In this document: positions 1 to 8,446 of the stretch, piece by piece
Layout: every line of letters begins with the position of its first letter
Numbering within the stretch: position 1 is the first letter of the stretch
Assembly: GCA_016712595.1 (NCBI GenBank)
Contig: JADJQT010000001.1
Span: 969,501 to 1,033,500, forward strand
Source of the DNA: Rhodospirillales bacterium
Lineage (GTDB): Bacteria; Pseudomonadota; Alphaproteobacteria; Rhodospirillales; Defluviicoccaceae
Length of the DNA: 64,000 nt
Direction: 5' to 3'
Notes under the pieces: generated by a model
Told to the model about the DNA's origin: nothing
The model's database searches: none
The model's input: only the letters and a program-made list of their open reading frames with translations
Position numbers and translations under genes: made by a program

Positions 1-359
1 TTGACGTGCGGCCATACAATTAGTATAAACAAACGAAGATTAGGACTGTGCCCAGGATAGCCTATTGTTGCGAAGTATGCTTGGTTTTCGTTGGGTGCGG
101 ATGTTCGGTTCCTTCCACGCTGCTTTACAACGTGGGGGCGCGCAGCGCGACGCAGCGCTAGCGACAACGCCAAAATCCGTGAGGCCGGCGCGCCACGCCA
201 GTGAGTTTCGACATAGTTTCGAAGGCTTAGCTGGCCGTCTGGCCGGCCAGAGCTGACTGGCTGGCTGGCCAAAGCCGGAGCCGGCGCCGGCGCCAAAAAC
301 GCCAGCCAATCCTGCGCGCTCATCCGCGCGCTCGTCCACATCCTCTGCACCAGGGTCTC
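1..359. other. Left-edge stretch without a recognised gene
   Basis: No convincing complete gene is visible. One frame runs into a TGA at 361-363 that overlaps the ATG at 360 (ATGA). This could be the tail of a phage gene translationally coupled to the methyltransferase remnant that follows, but only about 25 residues look coherent and I do not recognise them. The stretch at 230-300 is rich in short GGCTGGCC and GCCGGCG repeats. Confidence 0.4.
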
Positions 360-946
360 ATGACCGACCTGCGTTTTCAGCCCGGCAGCATCGAGCCGCT
401 GCGCATCGACGATCTGCGTCCATACGCGCGCAATCCGCGCACGCACTCGGACGACTAGGTCACCAAGCTGGCGGCGTCGCTGGTCGAGTTCGGCTGGATC
501 ATGCCGGTCCTGGTCAACGACGAGCTCGAGGTGATCGCCGGGCACGGCCGGATCCTGGCGGCACGCCGGCTCGGTCTCGACGCGGTGCCGGTGATCCGCT
601 TGGCGCACCTTTCGCCGGAGCAGGTGCGCGCCTATCGCATCGCCGACAACAAGCTGGCGCCCGATGCCGGCTGGGACGAGGAGTTGCTCGCGGCAGAGTT
701 CCACGAGCTGAACGGCGCCGGCTACGACCTCGGGCTGACCGGCTTCAGCGCCGAGGAGCTCGACGAGTTGCTGGCGCTGATCGGCGACGGTCTCGTCAAC
801 GAAGATCTCATTCCCGAACCACCAGCGCACCCGATTTTCCCGCCAGGGGATCTCTGGCTGCTCGGGGACCGCCGTCTCTTGTGCGGCGACTCGACCAGCG
901 GCGACGACGTGACGCGGCTGATGAACGGCGAGCGGGCCATCCGACG
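360..946 (+). pseudogene. Broken phage-type ParB-domain DNA methyltransferase, 5' part only
   Basis: Reading from ATG 360 gives a ParB-like N-terminal domain: a target-site motif (YARNPRTH), then after a TAG at 456-458 the same frame continues through a conserved block ending GHGRILAARRLG and IADNKLAP. It then reaches a linker (FPPGDLWLLGDRRLLCGDST) typical of prophage proteins that fuse this domain to an N6-adenine methyltransferase. The TAG stands where relatives usually have a Gln (CAG to TAG). The frame ends at about 945, just before the methylase catalytic region, where an IS6-like terminal repeat begins. The product is therefore both nonsense-mutated and truncated and is presumably dead. 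Family assignment is from motif recognition. Confidence 0.75.
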
Positions 947-1745
947 TTGTCAGAGTATTAAACTGGGGAAGCTTCGGCCCACCCAGCTTCAGCGGGCTAC
1001 GAGGCCAGCCGATGCCACTCAGCGAGTGCAGCTGAACGGTTCAGCTTGAATGTGTGCCGGCGATAAAAATGACGTTCGATGTTGAAGAGGTTGTGGATCG
1101 AGACATGGACGGCAGCGAACTTCTGCAGCGTCTTAAGGCTTCGGAAGCGGCCCATCAGCCTCTCTCGTCGCCGGAATGGCTGGTGCGAATTTTCTGCCCG
1201 ATTGTTGAGCCAGCGGCCGCATTCCTGGCGATGCTCAACGCCGATAACCTTCATCGCCGCGCGATATGATCACAGACGATCGGTTACGATCGATCGTGGC
1301 CGGCTATAGGGCTTCATCGCGCGCTTCAGAAACGCAAGCGCCGCCTTGCGATCCCGGCGTTTCGTGGCAAAAACCTCGATCACTTCGCCCTCGTGATCCA
1401 CGGCACGCCAGAGGTAACGCGTCTTTCCGTTGATCCACACGAACACTTCGTCCAGATGTCATCGCCAGTTCGAGTACAACTGGCGATGAACCCGCCGCTT
1501 CCGAATCTCCACGGCGAACAGCGGACCGAACCGAGTCCACCAGAAGCGCATCGTCTCATGGCAGATATCGATGCCGCGCTTGAACAGCAGATCTTCCACC
1601 TGCCGCAACGACAGCGGATAGCGGATGTACATCATCACCGCGAGCCGGATCACCTCGGGGGAGCTGTTGAAATAGCGGAAAGGGTTCTTCATCCTTCGAC
1701 CTTACGGTCTATCCGTGCCCCCCTCAAACTGGATTGGTCTGACAA
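947..1745 (-). mobile_element. IS6-family insertion sequence, degenerate
   Basis: The element is about 800 bp, the usual IS6 size. Short matching ends are visible: TTGTCAGA at 947-954 and its reverse complement TCTGACAA at 1738-1745. Inside is one transposase reading on the minus strand, broken by frameshifts. The element separates a methyltransferase fragment on the left from an RND-pump fragment on the right. Neither fragment continues on the other side, so this is not a simple insertion into one gene. Exact ends are approximate, and I see no obvious 8-bp target duplication. Confidence 0.7.
997..1692 (-). pseudogene. IS6-family (IS26-like) transposase, frameshifted
   Basis: The N-terminal third (1459-1692) reads from MKNPFRYF through the HTH-like segment with RYPLSLRQVEDLL and the FWWTRFGPLF block typical of IS6 transposases. 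The frame is then lost at about 1460. A middle piece continues in another frame (about 1304-1465). The C-terminal part (997-1254) has the NNRAENSHQPFRRRER signature and the final SAALAEWHRL block. The DDE catalytic core is therefore spread over at least two frameshifts. The element is probably immobile unless it is supplied with transposase in trans. Confidence 0.8.
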
Positions 1746-1939
1746 TGCCGATGCGACGGATCGCCGTGCCGATGATCGGCGGCATGGTCTCCTCGACCGG
1801 CCTGACGCTGATCGTTATCCCCGCCATCTACGGTCTGATCAAGGGGTTGAGGCTGCCGCCCGGCGGAACGGACAGTGATCCGCAAGGGCGCGCAACAAAG
1901 CAGGATTCCCTTGGACGCTCCACATATGGCACAATCTAA
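1745..1939 (+). pseudogene. C-terminal fragment of a CusA/CzcA-type heavy-metal RND efflux pump
   Basis: From the right end of the IS element the frame reads MRRIAVPMIGGMVSST, followed by LTLIVIPAIYGLIKG. This matches the last transmembrane region of the heavy-metal efflux RND family (CusA, CzcA, SilA). Only about 60 of the usual 1,040 or so residues remain, so the 5' end was lost at the IS boundary. It may be expressed from the IS but cannot make a working pump. No CusB/CusC partner gene is visible nearby. Confidence 0.7.
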
Positions 1940-2204
1940 GAGGGAGGACACTCTGCCACCAAGAATGGGGGATCACCCGGGGCAGGTCAAAACAGCGGAA
2001 GAGTTTTCATCTGCTGGCGTTGGGGGATTTTCTGTTTCTCTTTAAGGTGTTTGGTCGGGTTGCATCGTGGGCTGACCCGGCGGGCTGAGGTTGGCGAGTC
2101 ATGCCGCTCGCGTCGCAGGAATGTCGGTGGCCGAGGAATTCCCCGATTGCACCTCGTTCCATCCGGGCTACGCTTGTTCAATGGGACCATAAAGGAGGCA
2201 CTCG

Positions 2205-3359
2205 ATGGCTGACGACCATGACCGCTCGCAGCCTTATCGGCTCTGGCCGCTCGACAGGCGCATCCTGGTTGGCGGATCGGTGATCGGCGCAGTCGTCGCC
2301 GCGATCACGCTCAGCTTTGCTTATGCCGGGGGCCTCTTTTCGCTTGGCCGCCTCACGCAGGAAGACCTCATTGATACATTTCAGGACGTGAACGGCGTCT
2401 TTTCGGGATTCCGACGCAATCATGCGAAGGGCGTATGCGTCACGGGTTACTTCGACAGCAACGGCAACGGCACAAATGTCTCCAAGGCTGCGGTCTTCGA
2501 AAAAGGGCATATCCCGGTTACAGGTCGCTTTTCACTCGCCGGAGGCAAGCCCTATGTCGCGGACAGCAAAACCGATATCTTCGCCCTGGCGGTGAGTTTC
2601 CGGCCGCCGGACGGCGAGGAATGGCGAACCGCGATGGTCGACATCCCGGTCTTTCCGGTCCGGGATGCGGCGGGTTTCCGCGATCTGCTGCTTGCCTCTG
2701 AGGCCGATCCCGCCACAGGCAAGCCTGATCCCGCGAAAATGAAGGCATTTCTTGCCGCTCACTCCGAGGCGCCGCCGGCGCTGGAGCTCATCACGGCACG
2801 GGCGCTTTCCTCCGGGTTCGATACTGCGAGCTACAACGCTCTCAATGCCTTCCGCTTCGTGAATGGCGACGGCACATCGACGTCGGTAAGGTGGTCGATG
2901 ATCGCGGTCGATCCGGCCGTGGCTGCCGTCGAACCCGCGGCCGCGCCGGCCGGCGAGCCCACGGCCGAGCCCGCTGCCGGGTCCCCCGTCGATAAGGACA
3001 AAAATTTCCTGTTCGACGCGCTGATCGCCCGGATCGAGCGGGGGCCCGCGCAATGGCATCTGGTTCTGACGCTGGGACAGTCCGGTGACCCGACCGGTGA
3101 TGCCAGCCTTCCCTGGCCCCCGGACCGGGAACGGGCCGACGTCGGCACGCTCACCTTTGACCACGCCGAAACAGAATCCCCGGGCAATTGCCGCGACATC
3201 AATTTCGATCCGCTGGTCCTGCCGTCCGGCATCGAGCCATCGGACGACCCGCTGCTTAGCGCCCGGTCCGCCGCCTACTCGATCTCCTACACGCGGCGAG
3301 CGGGAGAGGAGAAGACGCCGAGCGAGGTGCAGGTCCCCGCAACGAATAAAGGTTCCTGA
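2205..3359 (+). CDS. Membrane-anchored catalase-related (SrpA-type) heme peroxidase
   Basis: This 384-residue protein starts at an ATG with a clear AAGGAGG ribosome site. A transmembrane anchor lies at about residues 20-42. The rest is a catalase-fold core: RRNHAKG around H73 supplies the distal His, a GRFSLAGG block follows, then an aspartate/proline-rich PVFPVRD stretch, and RSAAY (R354, Y358) fits the proximal RxxxY heme ligand. A Pro/Ala/Glu-rich linker lies at about 245-265. Family members are small minimal catalases that act as organic-hydroperoxide peroxidases in the periplasm. The cytochrome b561 gene starts 2 bp after the stop, which suggests the two work as a unit, with b561 feeding electrons. 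That pairing is inferred. Confidence 0.75.
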   Translation: MADDHDRSQPYRLWPLDRRILVGGSVIGAVVAAITLSFAYAGGLFSLGRLTQEDLIDTFQDVNGVFSGFRRNHAKGVCVTGYFDSNGNGTNVSKAAVFEKGHIPVTGRFSLAGGKPYVADSKTDIFALAVSFRPPDGEEWRTAMVDIPVFPVRDAAGFRDLLLASEADPATGKPDPAKMKAFLAAHSEAPPALELITARALSSGFDTASYNALNAFRFVNGDGTSTSVRWSMIAVDPAVAAVEPAAAPAGEPTAEPAAGSPVDKDKNFLFDALIARIERGPAQWHLVLTLGQSGDPTGDASLPWPPDRERADVGTLTFDHAETESPGNCRDINFDPLVLPSGIEPSDDPLLSARSAAYSISYTRRAGEEKTPSEVQVPATNKGS

Positions 3360-3361
3360 CC

Positions 3362-3937
3362 ATGAGCCAGCAGCGATTTCCCGGTCTCTCGCGCGTTCTC
3401 CACTGGCTGATGGCGGCGATGATCATCGCCATGCTGTTCATCGGCGCCGGCATGATGGCCTCTCTCGCCGATTACCACTGGCTGGTGTCCATCCACAAAC
3501 CCCTTGGCATCGCGATCCTCGTTCTGGTGACGATCCGTCTGGTGAACCGCCTGCTCAATCCGCCACCCCCCCTGCCGCGAGGCATGCCGGTACCGATGCG
3601 GCTCGCTGCCCATGGCTCGCATGTCCTGCTTTACGTTCTGATGTTCGCGGTGCCACTGGTCGGCTGGGGAATGTTGTCTGCCGCCCACTACCCGATCGTG
3701 CTCTACGGCGGGCTCGAACTGCCGCCGATCCTTCCCCAGGGCGATATGCTGTTCGCGGCGCTGCGATCGACCCACACGGTCCTCGCATTCCTGTTGTTCG
3801 CCACGTTCCTCCTCCATCTCGCCGCGGCGCTGATGCACGCCCTCGTCTTCAAGGACGGCGTGTTCGAGAGCATGGCCTCGATGTCGAGTGGCAGCAGCGG
3901 TCCGAGCGAACAAACCAAGCGGCACGGCCACCGCTGA
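3362..3937 (+). CDS. Cytochrome b561 family membrane electron carrier
   Basis: The protein has 191 residues and four transmembrane segments (about 12-35, 44-63, 86-108, 140-165). Conserved histidines H14 (RVLHW), H45 (SIHKPLG) and two near the C-terminus (RSTHTV, LLHLAA) are those expected to bind two b-type hemes. Family members move electrons across the inner membrane from ubiquinol to a periplasmic acceptor. It follows the catalase-related gene with a 2-bp gap and is almost certainly co-transcribed with it. This gene order is typical of catalase-peroxidase/b561 pairs thought to defend against peroxide. Confidence 0.85.
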   Translation: MSQQRFPGLSRVLHWLMAAMIIAMLFIGAGMMASLADYHWLVSIHKPLGIAILVLVTIRLVNRLLNPPPPLPRGMPVPMRLAAHGSHVLLYVLMFAVPLVGWGMLSAAHYPIVLYGGLELPPILPQGDMLFAALRSTHTVLAFLLFATFLLHLAAALMHALVFKDGVFESMASMSSGSSGPSEQTKRHGHR

Positions 3938-4024
3938 GCGCGAGGCGGCAACTCGCGTCGCCCAGGTCGTTTTGCATCGATGGCGTCGCGGACTGTGCCG
4001 CCCGCTGTATGTGATAAGGCACCG

Positions 4025-4084
4025 GGCTGAAAGCTACGCGGCTTCAGCCGCGCATTGAAGGTGCTCGGCCCGGACCTGGCCGGG
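4025..4084 (+). terminator. Two weak hairpins after the catalase/b561 pair
   Basis: GGCTGAA (4025-4031) pairs with TTCAGCC (4043-4049). A second GC-rich stem, GCCCGG/CCGGGC, follows at about 4067-4084. There is no T-run after either, so this may be a weak or factor-assisted terminator between the plus-strand pair and the convergent fadL gene. Confidence 0.25.
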
Positions 4085-4166
4085 CGTCTTGTCGCCGTAT
4101 CGCTCGGCGGATCTGGAGCGGCGCGGCGAAAATGTGGTTATCTGGATATTCTCGCTTATCGCAGAG

Positions 4167-5438
4167 TCAGAATTTCCAGCTGAGCGTGGCATTGAAGAAA
4201 TGGATTTCGTTGGTCGAGTAATTGCCGTGGATGGTTCCGCCCAACGGCTTGCTGCGGCTGATGTCGGCCTCGCCGAGGTTCACGTATTCGTATGCGCCGC
4301 CAATGGTCATGCGCTCGTTCAGCGCATACTGCAGACCGGTGCCGACGCGGACCTGCTGGTCGAGCGGTAAGGCCGGCGAGCGCTCCTTCGTGGAGATCGG
4401 TGACGTATCGAATGCGACGCCCAGCGACCATGTCCAGCCCGGCTCGAACTTGTAGGCACTGCCCAGCGCGAAACCCCAGGTGTCGTCGTAGTTGAGGTTA
4501 GCGGTTGCTTTGCGGCTGGTGGTCGAGTCGACCTCGATGGTGGGCTGGCCGAACTGGCTCCACTGCTGCCAGACGACGTTGCCCATGATCGCCACGGTGT
4601 CGGTCAGCTCATGATAGCCGCTGACCATCACCTGGTTGGGTATTGTCAGCCCCAGGTTGACTTTGGCGCCGGTCAACCCCGAATCGTTCAGTGCATCGGT
4701 CAGCAGCGGCCCGAGATTGTTGGTGGTTGGCTTCTCGTTGAAGTCGAGTTTCACCTGGGACGTATAGGTGACGCCGAAGCGCGTGCCTTCCGCCGGCTCG
4801 ACGAGAATGCCGGCGATGCCGCCGTATCCGACGTCATGGCTCGAGATGTCGATGCTGGCGTCGCCGCCATCGAGCGCGTCGTTGATTCCCGTCTTCGAAT
4901 TCAGCTTGCCGTAGATGATCTGTGCGCCGCCGCCGATCGACAGCCACGGGTTGATCCTGTAGGCGGCGACGGGGAACGCGCCCAGCGTGATGATCTGCTC
5001 CTGCTGTGCATAGTATCGGCCGGACCATTGGGATTGGTAGCGGGAGGAGAGCCCGAAATCGGAGCCCAGCGAGAGGCCGAACTTGAGGTCAGGCGTGGCA
5101 CTATAGACGTAGTAGCCGGCGAGACCCGGGATGAACCCCAGCGCGTTGCCACCGTTGCCGCCCGAGACCGTCGTTTCGTTGTCTTTGTCAAAATGGGAGA
5201 TGCCGTAACCCGGCTGGATGCCGACCAGCATCTGCGACTGATCGAGACGGGTCATGCCGGCGGGATTGCCGAACGCCGTCGCTGCGTTGTCGGCCGCCGC
5301 CGCCCGACCCGCCGACGCCGTGCCCAGATCGGGCGTCGCCATCTCGTAAAGGAAAAGGCCGCCGGCATGAGCGTTGGTCGCGATCAACAGGCCAGCAGCG
5401 ACAACCGTTCCTCGCGCGAGGCGTCCTCCCCCCCCCAT
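4167..5438 (-). CDS. fadL: FadL/OmpP1/TodX-type outer-membrane transport protein
   Basis: This is an outer-membrane beta-barrel for hydrophobic substrates such as long-chain fatty acids or aromatics. A signal peptide ends at AHA before GGLFLYEM. The N-terminal plug region has the family's ASAGRAA and FGNPAGMTRL motifs, and the protein ends in WKF, the usual barrel-assembly signal. I use ATG 5438 as start (423 aa); a TTG at 5465 is in frame further up. A run of nine G begins at that ATG, and a better-placed ATG at 5445 (8 nt after AGGGGA) is one base out of frame. The start may therefore be affected by an indel or by slippage. An exported sulfatase lies upstream on the same strand. Confidence 0.8.
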   Translation of the reverse strand: MGGGGRLARGTVVAAGLLIATNAHAGGLFLYEMATPDLGTASAGRAAAADNAATAFGNPAGMTRLDQSQMLVGIQPGYGISHFDKDNETTVSGGNGGNALGFIPGLAGYYVYSATPDLKFGLSLGSDFGLSSRYQSQWSGRYYAQQEQIITLGAFPVAAYRINPWLSIGGGAQIIYGKLNSKTGINDALDGGDASIDISSHDVGYGGIAGILVEPAEGTRFGVTYTSQVKLDFNEKPTTNNLGPLLTDALNDSGLTGAKVNLGLTIPNQVMVSGYHELTDTVAIMGNVVWQQWSQFGQPTIEVDSTTSRKATANLNYDDTWGFALGSAYKFEPGWTWSLGVAFDTSPISTKERSPALPLDQQVRVGTGLQYALNERMTIGGAYEYVNLGEADISRSKPLGGTIHGNYSTNEIHFFNATLSWKF

Positions 5439-5445
5439 TTCGCAT
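5428..5445 (-). promoter_or_regulatory. G9 homopolymer across the fadL translation start
   Basis: On the minus strand, AGGGGA is followed 8 nt later by ATG (5445), then CGA AAT and nine G. From ATG 5445 the reading is out of frame with FadL. With eight G the same ATG would enter the FadL signal peptide in frame. This is the arrangement seen at phase-variable surface proteins, but a homopolymer sequencing error would look the same. Confidence 0.4.
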
Positions 5446-5607
5446 CGTATCAATCCCCTGTTCAAGTCATTGCCCCCTTGCGGATCAACCAGCCGGCTTG
5501 GCGGTGAATTCGGCGCCGCTATCGCGAAACCGCCACTTCACTCTCGAACCTCAGGCTATTGGTGAAGGCGGCGATCAGCCGCCTTCACCTCCATCTCGGT
5601 GATCTCG

Positions 5608-8130
5608 CTACTCGCTCGTCTGGTTGTTGCGCTGCGCTCCCATCAACCGCTTCTCGTCCTCGGGCGTGAGCTTCGGCCGGTCGACCGTCAGCGTCAGCTT
5701 GGTAAGGTCGCCGGTGAACGTGAAGGGCACCTGGTAGTCCTTGTCGTCCACGGGGGTGCCGGTGTCGGCGCCGACGTCGAAGTTTTCGTCCCATTGCAGG
5801 ATGAGCGGCAGCGTCCGCTCCATTGTCTGGCGCGCGACTTCCTTGCCATCGACCTTGAGCACGCCGGTACCGCTGCGGCCGATTCCGCTGACGTTGTTGA
5901 AGGCGAGGGTGCCCAATCCGAGTCCGTCATAGGCGAAGTCAAACTCCAAGGTGTGCTTGCCGGGTGACAGCGCCTCGCCGCCTTCCCAGCGGATGCGTTT
6001 CAGGTCGAGCAGGTTCCACAGGAACACCGGCTTGCCCTTGAGAATGTAGAAGCCGTAGCCACCGAACCGGCCGCCCTGGGTGACGATCATCCCTTCGGCA
6101 CCGCCCTGGGGAATCTCGACATCGGCCTTAAAGTGGTAGGACGAATCGAGGATGAACGGCGCATCGCCATTTGGCGTACCGGTCAACTCGCCGGACCAGG
6201 TGAACGTATTGCGTCCGGCGGTGAGGCTGGGACGCGGCGTGACGAGCCGCGCGGATACCGACGCGTCGAGCGGCAGGACCTGGTGTTTTTCCGCCTCAGC
6301 CCAGAACAGGCCCTGCATTTCCTTGAGTTTCTCCGGGTACTTGTCGGCGACGTTCTCGAACTGCGTCCAGTCCTTGCTCAGGTCATAGAGTTCCCAGGGA
6401 AAGCCGGCCGGGTCGAGCAGCGCCGGCCCGAACGTATCCCATGGCGGGCGCATCACCTTGGTGCTGGCGATCCAACCGTCGTGATAGATGGCGTGGTCAC
6501 CGAACATCTCGAAGTACTGCGTCTTGTGCGTCGATGGCGCGTTGGCGTTGGCCTTATCGAACGTATAGACCATGCTGACGCCCTCGATCGGGCTTTGCTT
6601 GATACCGTCGACCACCTCGGGCTGCCTGATTTGGGTCGCCTCGAGGATCGTCGGCACGATGTCGATGATGTGGTGGAACTGGTTGCGGATGCCGCCCTTG
6701 TCGGTGATCACCTTCGGCCAGGAAATCGCCATGCCCTGGCGCGTGCCGCCAAAGTGCGAGGCGACCTGCTTGGTCCAGGAGAATGGTGTGTCGAACGCCC
6801 ACGCCCAGGGCACCGCCATGTGCGGGTAGGTCTGGTCGCTGCCCCAGACGTTGTAGAAATACTTGAGTTGGTCCTCGACGGGGACGACGACGCCGTTGAA
6901 CATCGCCACTTCGTTCGGTGTGCCGACCATGGTGCCCTCGGCGCTCGTACCGTTATCGCCGTTGATGTAGATGATCAGCGTGTTGTCGAGCTTGCCCTGG
7001 TTCTCCACCTCCTGGATGACGCGGCCGATCTCGTTATCGGTATAGGCGACGTAGGCGGCGAAGACGTCGACCTGGCGCAGGAACATCTTTTTTTCGTCGG
7101 CCGAGAGCGTGTCCCAACGCTTCAGCAGGTCATCGGGCCACGGCGTCAGCTTGGCGCCCGGCGGGATCACGCCGAGCTTCTTCTGATTGGCAAAGATCTG
7201 ATCGCGCAGCGCGTTCCAGCCCTGATCGAACAGGTGCATGTCGCTGATTTTCTTGATCCATTCCGGCGTCGGGTGATGCGGAGCATGGGTTCCGCCGGGA
7301 ACGTAGTAGACGAACCACGGCTGCTCCGGGTCGAGCGCGTCGATCCGCCGCATGTAGGCGATCGCATCGTCGGCCTGGGCGGTAATCAGATTCCAGCCGG
7401 GCTTGCCGTAATAGGGATAGATCTGGGTGGTGTTGCGGAACAGGTTCGGCTGCCACTGGTTGGCGTCGCCGCCAATGAATCCGTAGAAGTATTCGAAGCC
7501 CATGCCGATCGGCCACTGGTCGAACGGCCCGTCCTGACTGGCTTGGAAGGCCGGCGTGTTGTGGTCCTTGCCGAACCACGAGGTACGATAGCCGTTGTCC
7601 TTGAGGATCCGGCCGATCGTCGCCTTGTCGGGGGGGATGATGCTGTCGTAGCCGGGAAAGCCGGTCGCCATCTCGGCAATCTGGCCGAAGCCCACCGAAT
7701 GATGGTTCCGCCCGGTGATTAGGGCGGCGCGCGTCGGCGAACACAGCGCCGTCGAATTGAAGTTGGTGTAGCGCAGACCGTTGGCGGCTATGCGATCGAG
7801 CGACGGCGTCGGGATAACGCCACCGAACGTGCTGGGCACGCCGAAGCCTGAGTCGTCGGTCATGATCAGCAGCACGTTGGGTGCGCCCTTCGGCGGCTCG
7901 ACGCGCGCTGGCCAGTACGGCGTCGATTGCGCGGCATTCCGCTCGATCTTGCCGCCGAACGGGGCCGGAGGCGGCGGTAACTGTTCCCCGTCGATGGTCG
8001 TGGTCGCGCTGGGCGAACCCGGCACGCCCGTAATCTGTTGGGCCTCGACCGTGGCGGCTACGAGCATGACGCTCAGTGTCAGCGTTAGTGCCTGCGTCAG
8101 TACGATCAAAGTCAGCCGCCGTCTCATCAT
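5608..8130 (-). CDS. Exported arylsulfatase, long form (840 aa)
   Basis: This hydrolase removes sulfate from organic sulfate esters in the periplasm or outside the cell. A signal peptide (about 1-30) ends VEA before QQITG. The sulfatase domain starts with the metal site TDD (D92, D93). The catalytic cysteine C130 lies in CSPTR, the CxPxR formylglycine signature, followed by GRNHHSVGFG. Further metal or active-site pieces are FGKDHNTP and YINGDNGTS. An extra C-terminal beta-rich domain (about 650-830) is typical of the larger PAS-type arylsulfatases. Activity needs formylglycine modification, and no FGE or anSME gene is in this window. The nearby FadL-type channel may share its substrate; that is inference. 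Confidence 0.88.
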   Translation of the reverse strand: MMRRRLTLIVLTQALTLTLSVMLVAATVEAQQITGVPGSPSATTTIDGEQLPPPPAPFGGKIERNAAQSTPYWPARVEPPKGAPNVLLIMTDDSGFGVPSTFGGVIPTPSLDRIAANGLRYTNFNSTALCSPTRAALITGRNHHSVGFGQIAEMATGFPGYDSIIPPDKATIGRILKDNGYRTSWFGKDHNTPAFQASQDGPFDQWPIGMGFEYFYGFIGGDANQWQPNLFRNTTQIYPYYGKPGWNLITAQADDAIAYMRRIDALDPEQPWFVYYVPGGTHAPHHPTPEWIKKISDMHLFDQGWNALRDQIFANQKKLGVIPPGAKLTPWPDDLLKRWDTLSADEKKMFLRQVDVFAAYVAYTDNEIGRVIQEVENQGKLDNTLIIYINGDNGTSAEGTMVGTPNEVAMFNGVVVPVEDQLKYFYNVWGSDQTYPHMAVPWAWAFDTPFSWTKQVASHFGGTRQGMAISWPKVITDKGGIRNQFHHIIDIVPTILEATQIRQPEVVDGIKQSPIEGVSMVYTFDKANANAPSTHKTQYFEMFGDHAIYHDGWIASTKVMRPPWDTFGPALLDPAGFPWELYDLSKDWTQFENVADKYPEKLKEMQGLFWAEAEKHQVLPLDASVSARLVTPRPSLTAGRNTFTWSGELTGTPNGDAPFILDSSYHFKADVEIPQGGAEGMIVTQGGRFGGYGFYILKGKPVFLWNLLDLKRIRWEGGEALSPGKHTLEFDFAYDGLGLGTLAFNNVSGIGRSGTGVLKVDGKEVARQTMERTLPLILQWDENFDVGADTGTPVDDKDYQVPFTFTGDLTKLTLTVDRPKLTPEDEKRLMGAQRNNQTSE

Positions 8131-8446
8131 TCCGACCCCTCTCCCCTAATCTTCGATCGTGTGTGTTGGCCGCAGTATGGATCACGACCCTTGTCGTTTC
8201 ACTGGAGAAGTTGCGTCGGCTGTTAGTTCCTTACGATGAGAAGCGCTCGCACGCGTGGGACCGCTTCAACGAAAGGAGCGTTGGCGCGATTTACCGACGC
8301 CAAGATCCGGCGGAATAGGCGTCATTCGCGCCTCGATCTACCACTACGTGTCCATTTCGACCGGTTCCCAAATGCCGGACGATCTTCGAAAAATCGGGAG
8401 CCCCCGGGAAGCCCGGCGCAGTTCAATTCTCCTCACGAAGCTCCGT
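8131..8446. other. Gap between pyk and the sulfatase; faint TetR-like remnant
   Basis: There is no intact gene. On the plus strand around 8310-8360 one frame reads IRASIYHYVS, which resembles the recognition helix of TetR-family repressors. A second frame just before reads ALARFTDAK, like the first TetR helix. The pieces are in different frames and very short, so at most this is a decayed regulator. The promoter of the minus-strand sulfatase should also lie here, but I cannot point to clear boxes. Confidence 0.25.

Noticed and set aside
1987..2190. Minus-strand short frame ending QQMKTLPLF
   Set aside because: It overlaps the ribosome site region of the catalase-related gene and shows no recognisable domain. 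It may be the edge of an old insertion element, but I cannot support that.
4611..5507. Plus-strand open frame (298 codons) opposite fadL
   Set aside because: Antisense shadow of a recognised outer-membrane protein gene.
6133..7722. Long plus-strand open frame (529 codons) opposite the sulfatase
   Set aside because: It is antisense to a clear arylsulfatase and reads as low-complexity Arg/Val/Asp-rich sequence, the usual shadow of a GC-rich gene.
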